DNA of 64,000 bases. Source: Pseudomonadales bacterium (GTDB taxonomy: Bacteria; Pseudomonadota; Gammaproteobacteria; Pseudomonadales; Ketobacteraceae). Shown here in pieces: positions 57,636-64,000 of this stretch. The position numbers and the translations under genes are program-made. The stretch is taken from contig NZXG01000038.1 of assembly GCA_002701845.1 (NCBI GenBank), positions 276,023 to 340,022 on the forward strand, written 5' to 3'. The notes under the pieces are model-generated. The model was not told where the DNA came from and ran no database searches. It saw nothing but the letters and a program-made list of their open reading frames with translations. The first letter of the stretch is position 1. Every line of letters starts with the position of its first letter.

Positions 57636-59813
57636 ATGAAGAAAAAAGTCAAATCCTTCTGCCGTAATTGCGGCGCCCTGTGCCCCATGGAACTTACCGT
57701 GGAGGATGGTCGCCTCACCGGCGCGGTGGGCGATGGGAGCGCCTCCCCCTACGGCGCCTATATGTGTGTCAAAGGCCAATCCAGCGTTGATTTTCATAAC
57801 GGCGCCGAAGACCGCCTGCTGACCAGTTACCAACGCACCCCCTCGGGTGCCCACGTCAGCATTGATGCGGAACTTGCCCTACAGGAGATCGGCGACCAGC
57901 TGGCCACCCTGGTGGCCAGGTACGGACCACGCTCGGTGGCGGTTTTCCACGGTACCGGTGCTTATCGCAGCGTGTTGGGGGGGATGCTGGAAAAGGCATT
58001 TTTATCCGCCATCGGCAGCCCCAACCTGTTCTCCACCATGACCATCGACCAATCCGCGAAGTGGGTGACAGCAGGCCGTCTGGGTGCCATGGCCAGCGGC
58101 AAACCCGCCCTGGAAGACGTGGATCTGGCGGTCATTGTGGGCAATAACCCGTTGGTCACCCACCAGACGTATCCCTTCACCGCCGGCGAGAGCGGCGCCC
58201 CGGGTCGGGCTTACGCCGCCGCCAGGGCCCGCGGCACCCGCATTATCGTGATCGACCCCCGGCGCACGGAAACCGCCCGTTACGCCGACCTGTTGATACA
58301 ACCCCTGCCCGGCCAGGACGCCGTACTGTTTGCCGCCATTGCCCACATTCTGCTGCGGGATAACAGCTACAACAAAGCCTTCTGCGAACGGTTTGTTTCC
58401 CAGTTGGATCGCTTGCGGGAGGAAGTGGCTGCCTTTACCCCGGAATTCGCGGCCACCCGGGCCGATGTCCCCGTTGAGCAGATCGAAGAGGCCGCCCGCT
58501 GGATCGGCGAGGCACAACGCCCGTTCGTGGGCAGTGGTACCGGCCCCTCCATGTCCGCCCACTCCAACCTGAGTGACCATATGATCGAGGTGGTCAACGC
58601 ACTGGTGGGGGGCTACCGCCGCGCCGGCGACCGGGTGCGCAACCCCGGCACATTGAAACCACGCAAGCTGGTGGAACGGGCAGTGGCTCCGGGCCGGAGC
58701 TGGACCCGGGGCGATAAGTGTCGCACGGTGGATATTGGCAAATTGTTCGGTGAATTCCCCACAGCCCTGCTGCCCCGGGAAATTCAGCAGCCCGGTCCCG
58801 ATCGGATTCGCGCCCTGATCGTCTTTGGCGGCAATCCGGTGATGGCACTGGGGGATCCGGAGCGCGCCATTCCCGCTTTCGAGCAACTGGACCTGCTGGT
58901 TTCACTGGACGCCCGCCACAACGAAACCACCGCCATGTCTGACTATGTGATCGCCACCTCGCAGCATTTCGAACGTCACGATCTCAGTATCCCCGGCGAC
59001 AGCCTCTACCCCCGTGCCTTCGCTCAATACGCGGCGCCGGTGGTGGACAAACCCCCGGGTGTGATTCATGACTGGGAATTTTTCTGGGCGGTGGCGGCAC
59101 GTATGGGCAAGTCACTGACCCTAAAGTATTGGAGCTATGGGCTGGACTATGATGCCATCGCGGAGGGCATGCCCCTGAGCCTGGAACAAAAACCCGATCC
59201 GGAGGCCATGCTGCGGTTTTTGTGTAAGGACAGCCGGGTTTCCTTCGACCAGCTGCTGGCCAATCCCGGCGGTGTCCGTCCGCAGCTGCCCCCGGAATAT
59301 GTCCACCAGGCGCCCAAGGATAATGGCGCACGGCTGGAGCTCTGTCCGGATGATGTGGCTGCTGAGTTGCGGGCGGTATGGGAGGAAACACCGGACACTG
59401 AATTCAAATATCTGCTCACCTGTCGCCGGATTCTGGAAGCCATGAACAGCGCCTACCGGGCGGCCCGCCGGACCCGGCAGCGGTATCCGGAAAACTGGAT
59501 GTACATGAACCCCGACGACATGGCCGAGGAAGGGCTTGCGGACGGCGATAGTGCCAAGCTCAGCTCCTCAGTGGGTAGCATCGTCGGCAAGGTCAAGGCC
59601 GAGGAGCGCCTGCGCCGCGGCGTCATCTCCATGACTCATATGTTTGGCGCCATGCTGCCCGGCAATGATGAACAGCAGGGCGGCTATACCGGCCGTCTGA
59701 CGTCACTGGAGGCACCTCTGGAAGCCATTAACTTTATGCCCCGGTTTTCGGGCGTGCCGGTCAATGTTGGGCCCGCACACTCAACCGCGGGCCAGGGGCG
59801 GGAAAACCAGTGA
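57636..59813 (+). CDS. Molybdopterin-dependent oxidoreductase
   Basis: 725 aa. The [4Fe-4S] ligands are C9, C12, C16 and C44 (CRNCGALC...YMCVKG). A bis-MGD fold follows, with IVIDPRRTETA and VFGGNPVMALGDP. At the usual molybdenum-ligand position the sequence reads TIDQSAK with no Cys or Sec, so Asp or Ser may be the ligand. No Tat signal, so it is cytoplasmic. The family includes formate dehydrogenase-like and acetylene hydratase-like enzymes of unknown substrate. The AraC gene 40 bases downstream, now frameshifted, may have controlled it. Confidence 0.85.
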   Translation: MKKKVKSFCRNCGALCPMELTVEDGRLTGAVGDGSASPYGAYMCVKGQSSVDFHNGAEDRLLTSYQRTPSGAHVSIDAELALQEIGDQLATLVARYGPRSVAVFHGTGAYRSVLGGMLEKAFLSAIGSPNLFSTMTIDQSAKWVTAGRLGAMASGKPALEDVDLAVIVGNNPLVTHQTYPFTAGESGAPGRAYAAARARGTRIIVIDPRRTETARYADLLIQPLPGQDAVLFAAIAHILLRDNSYNKAFCERFVSQLDRLREEVAAFTPEFAATRADVPVEQIEEAARWIGEAQRPFVGSGTGPSMSAHSNLSDHMIEVVNALVGGYRRAGDRVRNPGTLKPRKLVERAVAPGRSWTRGDKCRTVDIGKLFGEFPTALLPREIQQPGPDRIRALIVFGGNPVMALGDPERAIPAFEQLDLLVSLDARHNETTAMSDYVIATSQHFERHDLSIPGDSLYPRAFAQYAAPVVDKPPGVIHDWEFFWAVAARMGKSLTLKYWSYGLDYDAIAEGMPLSLEQKPDPEAMLRFLCKDSRVSFDQLLANPGGVRPQLPPEYVHQAPKDNGARLELCPDDVAAELRAVWEETPDTEFKYLLTCRRILEAMNSAYRAARRTRQRYPENWMYMNPDDMAEEGLADGDSAKLSSSVGSIVGKVKAEERLRRGVISMTHMFGAMLPGNDEQQGGYTGRLTSLEAPLEAINFMPRFSGVPVNVGPAHSTAGQGRENQ

Positions 59814-59853
59814 CACCCTGGACACCCCCTGGCAATGAGTAATGGAGTAACCG

Positions 59854-60734
59854 GTGCGCACCACTAAAGTCATACCGGCGGCCATTGAATCTGAAATCCG
59901 CACCGATCTCGCGATCGTTCAGGTGATTCGCCTGGACTGGCGGGAGGACACGGCACTGCAGATTGACCCCCTGGAACACTTCCAGATAGACCTTTGCCTG
60001 AGCGCGAGGTTGCAAGGGATGCGAGTCTGTTATCCCGAGCAATGGGGCCCGGCCCGCTTCGAGCGGGTGGGTGAATTACTGTTGATTCCCCCCGGCAAAC
60101 CGGTGGTTGCCCGCTGTGATTTTCCCCAAGGGACTGAGCACTACACGCACTCCTCTACCGTCATACGGCTGAACCCTGACCTTGTTTACCAATGGTCAGA
60201 GCCTGGCGACTGGGATGACGTCCGCCTCGAGGCGGGATTGGACATTGACGACCCGAGCATTTACTCCCTGATGGGCCGGCTCACCCGGGAGGCAATGGCC
60301 GCACCGGAGGCAAGTTCACCGGCCAGCAGTCAACGCCTGATAGACCTAATCGCCGAACAACTGGGGATCGAAATCAATCGCTACTTCCGCGGCCGCCAGG
60401 ATCTGGAGTTCAAAGGCGGGCTCGCCACCTGGCGCCTGCGCCGGATCGACGAACGCACCCACAACTGGGCGCGCCACCGAGCATCGCCGAGCTGGCCGAG
60501 CTCTGCAATATATCCACGCGGCAGCTGCAGCGTGGTTTCCGCGTCAGCCGGGGCAGTTCAATCGGTCGCTACGTTGAACGGTGCCGCATCGAAAACGCAA
60601 AGCGCCTGCTGCAGCAGGGAACACCTATTCATCGTGTAGCCGGTATTCTGGGTTATACCTCCCACTCGAGTTTTACCAGCGCCTTTCGTCGCGCCACCGG
60701 TACTACCCCCGCCAGATTCCGGCAACGGGTGTGA
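59854..60734 (+). pseudogene. AraC-family regulator disrupted by a frameshift
   Basis: The frame from 59854 gives an AraC-type ligand-binding region (about 1-190) and the start of the DNA-binding part (GGLATWRLRRIDER). Reading then leaves the family until the next frame takes over: PSIAELAELCNISTRQLQRGFRVSRG... and GYTSHSSFTSAFRRATGTTPARF, ending at TGA 60732-60734. The switch falls at about 60465-60470, at a GGG run (AACTGGGCGCGCC). Joined, the protein is about 293 aa. Either a recent inactivation or a sequencing error. In its present form the product lacks both helix-turn-helix motifs. Confidence 0.82.
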
Positions 60735-60847
60735 TCAGCCCGGGTGCCAGGGGGATTTTGTCGCTAAATCTGTGGGGCCCCATGCAGCGCAGGCGTAAAA
60801 ACAGGTAGAATCATCGATCCCAACGTTCTTATATAGCCAGCCATACT

Positions 60848-61660
60848 ATGCCTGAATCTCGCGATATCAACATACACTTTCGATTGACCAAGGCAAACCT
60901 GGCGATCCTGAGCCTCGTGGTACTGGTTATAAATTCTATACTATTGCTGGTGCTGGCCCTGATATTGAACAACTATGCCGTCACCATCGACATTATTGAC
61001 AGGATGCAAGTCAGCCTTACCGAACCTTTTACACTGCAGGCAACCGTGGATGACTCGATGGACATCCCGATCCAGCACAAGCTTGATATTCCCCTGGACC
61101 TGAAATTGGATGTGCCCCTTGATACTGAGATCGCGATTCGGGACTCACTGAACCTGGATCTGATGGTCCCCATCAAAATGCGACTGACCGAAAAAGAACT
61201 CAAACTGCACAATATCGAAGTGCCCATTAAAACTGATATTCTGGTGGACGAGGTATTTCAGGTGGACACCGTGATTCCACTGGATACCACCATCAAAACC
61301 TACGCCGGATTGCCCATTAAAGTGAAAGCCGACGTGCCAGTGCGCTTGAACGTACCAATCCACGAAAGCATCCGCGTTAACAAGGTTCTCAATGTCCAGT
61401 TGAATAATGTGGTGCTGGATCTGGATGCCAAGGTACCCATAAAAACCACGGTAGCCATTGACCAACCGATAAGGGTACGTGGCACTTTCCCCGTTCATTT
61501 ACAGAACAAGATCAATATTCCCATTGATGCAGTCATTCCGATTCAACTGGACCAGCAAATTCAGACGGTGGTTGATGTGGATCAGTCAATACCGATCAAA
61601 ATGAGCCAAATCGTTATCGACTACCAATCCATCGGCGTCACCCGGCGCACGGGACAGTAA
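60848..61660 (+). CDS. Membrane-anchored protein of repeated short beta units
   Basis: 270 aa. One N-terminal membrane helix (about 18-42) is followed by about 215 residues made almost wholly of alternating hydrophobic/polar stretches with a recurring pattern: (I/V)P(I/L)-x-hydrophobic-x-hydrophobic-Asp. Examples: MDIPIQHKLDIPLDLKLDVP, LPIKVKADVPVRLNVP, KINIPIDAVIPIQLDQQIQ. There are no Cys in the mature part. It looks like an elongated periplasmic beta structure, a bridge or scaffold. Composition is more AT-rich than its neighbours. No enzyme motif; family not recognised. Confidence 0.75.
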   Translation: MPESRDINIHFRLTKANLAILSLVVLVINSILLLVLALILNNYAVTIDIIDRMQVSLTEPFTLQATVDDSMDIPIQHKLDIPLDLKLDVPLDTEIAIRDSLNLDLMVPIKMRLTEKELKLHNIEVPIKTDILVDEVFQVDTVIPLDTTIKTYAGLPIKVKADVPVRLNVPIHESIRVNKVLNVQLNNVVLDLDAKVPIKTTVAIDQPIRVRGTFPVHLQNKINIPIDAVIPIQLDQQIQTVVDVDQSIPIKMSQIVIDYQSIGVTRRTGQ

Positions 61661-62096
61661 ACCAATCCATCCGGATCAGCGATCATGTCGTTACAATCGT
61701 GGACACTGACACAATGATTCACCACATCATGGGTTTCGTCTTCACCACCTTTTTCATTGCTGAGAAAATCATCGGCGGCGGATTGAGCAGCGCAGCCATG
61801 TTGCACAGAGCTATCCCCGTTGAAGCACGGTACTTACCTGTACCGCTGGCAAATTACGCGGATTCCAGAATCCGGGTTAAATGACCGGCTGCGCAATGGG
61901 ACCCTGCATGAAAATGCCCCGATTATGCCTGCGAACCTGAAGAATAATTTCTTCTTAATGCCATTATTTTTCTTTAATTGCCACTTTTTAGCTTATAGCC
62001 CCCCAACCAACGGGTAAAGTCGGAGTAGTCCATTAGCATACTCAATGAATCCGGCCGGGATACCCGGCGCCAATCAGTAACTCAGGAGAAAGCACC
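61661..62096. other. Intergenic region before the hydroxylase gene
   Basis: 436 bases, AT-rich in the right half. Short frames occur on both strands (for example about 56 codons from 61714), but none has a ribosome site plus protein-like composition that I trust. No repeat or hairpin stands out. Confidence 0.55.
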
Positions 62097-62882
62097 GTGG
62101 ACTCAGTTCTAAACCTGCTCCAAGTGTCCGGCAATGCCGTCGTCTCACTTTGGATCGGAATATTTGTGCTGACTTCGCTACTGGCGGGCGCCGCACGTAT
62201 TTCTGGTTACGTGAGGACCATGAAAATTCAACAGCGCCCGATCAGTTGGCGGCTGTTGCGTCACGAGCTGTTCTGGTCAGCCTGCAACGTGTTTTGCTCT
62301 ACCCTGGTCTTGACTGTGTTATCCAACTGGCTGGTTCAGCAGGGACTGCTGGAAACGAACACGGCCGCGGCCGCCTGGTATGTGGTCGCGTTTGAGTTCC
62401 TGCTGTTTTTCTTCATTTTTGATCTGTATTTTTATCTGGTCCACCGGGCCCTGCACGTACAGCCTCTGTTTAACTGGATTCACAAAACCCACCACCGCTC
62501 GCTGAATCCCCGCCCCCTGAGTTATGCATCCATGTCACCATTGGAAGGCATTTCTGAGGGCTTGATCATTCCCCTCTTTCTGACCCTGTTTACAGTGCAT
62601 GAAACCTCCACCTACTTCATTTTACCCTTCGCCTCCCTAATGGGTCTTTACGTTCACTGTGGTTATGAATTCGCGCCCCGCTGGTGGTACCAGGTGCCTG
62701 CTACCAAATGGCTTATTACACCCATGTACCACTCTCAGCATCACCAGTACTTCACCAGCAATTACGGCGCTTTTACCACGATATGGGACCGACTATTTGG
62801 CACCATGCGCGCCGATTTTGAACAGGATTTCAACCGGCTGAAAAGTCGCCGCGCTAATCCTGCCACGCAGGAGGCATCCTGA
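62097..62882 (+). CDS. Sterol desaturase / fatty acid hydroxylase family membrane protein
   Basis: 261 aa with 4-5 membrane helices. It has the eight-histidine di-iron motifs: HRALH, HKTHHRS and HSQHHQY, plus the single His in LYVHCGYE. Family members hydroxylate or desaturate lipids such as sterols, sphingolipids or carotenoids; the substrate is unknown. The start is GTG 62097 with CAGGAGA upstream. The short-chain dehydrogenase following almost without gap may oxidise the alcohol formed. Confidence 0.88.
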   Translation: MDSVLNLLQVSGNAVVSLWIGIFVLTSLLAGAARISGYVRTMKIQQRPISWRLLRHELFWSACNVFCSTLVLTVLSNWLVQQGLLETNTAAAAWYVVAFEFLLFFFIFDLYFYLVHRALHVQPLFNWIHKTHHRSLNPRPLSYASMSPLEGISEGLIIPLFLTLFTVHETSTYFILPFASLMGLYVHCGYEFAPRWWYQVPATKWLITPMYHSQHHQYFTSNYGAFTTIWDRLFGTMRADFEQDFNRLKSRRANPATQEAS

Positions 62883-62883
62883 C

Positions 62884-63642
62884 ATTAATACGACAGAGAC
62901 CAGAGTCGCCGTGGTAACCGTAGGAGGCAGTGGCATGGGAGCAGCGGTCTGCCACCGCCTGGCACGGGACGGCAGAGCCGTCGCTGTGTTGGATCTCCAG
63001 GCTGCCGCAGCAGCAACTATAGCCATCGCTATCAACGCTCATGGGGGTCGGGCGATCGCGATAACCGCGGATATTACTCAGCCGGAACAAATTCAACTGG
63101 CTGCTGAGTCAGTAAGAGCACAGCTCGTACCGATAAATATCCTGGTTAACAATGCAGGCGTGGAGGCTTTCAGCCCGTTTCGATCAATCAGCAATGACAG
63201 CTGGACCCGCATGCTAGAGCTTAACCTTACCGGCCATTTCAATGTTATACAGGCCATGCTGGGTGATATGATTGCCAGTGGCTGGGGACGAATAGTCAAT
63301 TTCGCATCCATGGCTGCGCAAACCGGAGCGGCTAACATGGTCCACTATAGCGCAGCAAAAGGCGGGGTCATCGCAATGACCCGCTCACTAGCCCTAGAAT
63401 TCGGGCGTCATGGGATAACTGTCAATGCAGTAGCACCCGGATTGATCAACACACCAATGGCACAACGGGCAATTGCCGCGGATCAGTTCCCGGTTCCATT
63501 TGAGCAAATGGTGCAGAGCTTCCCCATACCCCGAATTGGCGAACCCGAAGAAGCTGCCGCCGCCGTGGCTTTCTTTACTTCCGAGGACGCCGGCTACATC
63601 ACGGGTCAATTACTGGGAATAAATGGGGGCACCGCTTTCTGA
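62884..63642 (+). CDS. Short-chain dehydrogenase/reductase (FabG-like), probable ATT start
   Basis: About 252 aa. SDR features: the NAD(P)-binding loop reads VVTVGGSGMG (a Val where the usual TGG has Gly), NNAG, catalytic Ser in FASMA, and YSAAK for Tyr/Lys. The end GQLLGINGGTAF is typical of acetoacetyl-CoA reductase/FabG relatives. GTG 62911 would cut into the first strand. ATT 62884 lies 9 bases after AGGAGG and gives a normal N-terminus (INTTETRVAVV), so I choose it. Only one base separates the hydroxylase stop from this codon. Confidence 0.82.
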   Translation: MNTTETRVAVVTVGGSGMGAAVCHRLARDGRAVAVLDLQAAAAATIAIAINAHGGRAIAITADITQPEQIQLAAESVRAQLVPINILVNNAGVEAFSPFRSISNDSWTRMLELNLTGHFNVIQAMLGDMIASGWGRIVNFASMAAQTGAANMVHYSAAKGGVIAMTRSLALEFGRHGITVNAVAPGLINTPMAQRAIAADQFPVPFEQMVQSFPIPRIGEPEEAAAAVAFFTSEDAGYITGQLLGINGGTAF

Positions 63643-63643
63643 G

Positions 63644-63669
63644 CAGCCCTAATCATCCCGGCTGTTTTT
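63644..63669 (+). terminator. Putative terminator after the SDR gene
   Basis: CAGCC pairs with GGCTG over an 11-base loop, followed by TTTTT. The stem is short, so confidence is limited. Confidence 0.5.
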
Positions 63670-63817
63670 GTCGGCCCTTTTGTACGCTCCTCATCACCAT
63701 ATAAGCCTGACAACAACTCGGTATTTTCGCGCATTCTGTATGTTATATACGATTTGTACGATATGTTTTTATCTCTAGACTAGGCTCTGGCAAAGGTTTT
63801 TGACAGGAGCATTCAAC

Positions 63818-63988
63818 ATGAACGACCTTCGACTACCGATAAACGAAGCGCGGGAAGTCCCGCTAAGCCAGATACTGGATATTGCCCTGCTGGACGGGGA
63901 GCTAGTGGTTCATGCGGTTAATTCTGTAACTTTTTCTTTGCCCGCTCAACCGACGCCAGAATTTGGCTGGCGGGCTTCGTCCATTTGA
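63818..63988 (+). CDS. Short unidentified protein near the window end
   Basis: 56 aa from ATG 63818 with ACAGGAGC upstream, a convincing ribosome site. A promoter-like pair (TTGTAC at 63754 and AGACTA about 17 bases on) precedes it. The product (start MNDLRLPINEAREVP) has no membrane helix or signal and resembles nothing I know. It may be an N-terminal part of a longer gene cut by frameshift, since the window ends 12 bases later. Confidence 0.45.
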   Translation: MNDLRLPINEAREVPLSQILDIALLDGELVVHAVNSVTFSLPAQPTPEFGWRASSI

Positions 63989-64000
63989 ACGGTTTTGCAG

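Noticed and set aside
61714..61884. About 56-codon frame before the hydroxylase gene
   Set aside because: No convincing ribosome site, composition unlike protein, no recognisable motif.

Overview
The window looks like chromosome of a marine, GC-rich gammaproteobacterium of the Pseudomonadales/Oceanospirillales kind. The block dksA - gluQRS - cbrX - cbrA - cbrB - crcZ - pcnB - folK - deoxynucleoside kinase - panB - panC is the arrangement known from Pseudomonas and relatives such as Alcanivorax. The assignment below order level is inference. I see no rRNA, tRNA, insertion sequence, prophage or CRISPR array. Coding density is high.

Layout. 1-7.3 kb: a truncated gene end, a membrane GGDEF protein, an orphan lipase-chaperone-like protein, a frameshifted lipoprotein serine hydrolase, an Aer-like chemoreceptor and a MAPEG protein. 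7.3-10.2 kb: bfd, a trypsin-fold protease, sfsA and an aminotransferase. 10.5-21.7 kb: the conserved core block. It includes the CbrAB carbon/nitrogen two-component system, a tiny CbrX-like ORF overlapping cbrA, and between cbrB and pcnB a clear CrcZ-type small RNA with a sigma-54 promoter, A-rich Hfq/Crc decoy motifs and an intrinsic terminator. 21.8-30.9 kb: an autotransporter-type barrel, a GluR0-like ligand-gated potassium channel, the arsR-gapdh-arsJ organoarsenical efflux operon, a SIMPL protein, a DUF188 protein, MtfA, a thioredoxin-like protein and a lipoprotein.

31-37.7 kb: a CheB-CheR-PAS-kinase-receiver hybrid followed by a free CheB, then a PAS/LuxR-HTH protein fused to an alpha/beta hydrolase, divergent from a secreted protein with a GlyGly-CTERM-like tail (37.8-39.8 kb). 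39.9-42.8 kb: katG and arfB. 43.2-47.5 kb: a seven-gene co-directional unit comprising a 32-aa membrane peptide, a NorD/CbbO-like VWA protein, a NorQ/CbbQ-like AAA+ ATPase, a 44-aa membrane peptide, a six-helix membrane protein, a one-helix protein and a TetR regulator, with an 8-bp inverted repeat in front. No nitric oxide reductase or RuBisCO gene is in sight, so this is the best candidate for an undescribed system. 47.8-52.5 kb: glgB overlapping a glucosylglycerol hydrolase gene. 52.5-57.4 kb: a second, 1655-aa CheB-CheR hybrid kinase. 57.6-60.7 kb: a molybdopterin oxidoreductase and a frameshifted AraC regulator. 60.8-64 kb: a membrane-anchored repeat protein, a sterol-desaturase-family hydroxylase coupled to an SDR that seems to start at ATT, and a 56-aa ORF.

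Themes: carbon catabolite control (CbrAB/CrcZ), unorthodox chemotaxis-type signalling (two CheBR hybrid kinases, a free CheB and a chemoreceptor but no CheA here), stress handling (katG, arsenic, arfB, glucosylglycerol) and lipid-related enzymes. Two genes carry single frameshifts (near 3505 and 60467). They may be true pseudogenes or sequence errors. All function calls rest on reading motifs by eye, and no database search was run.
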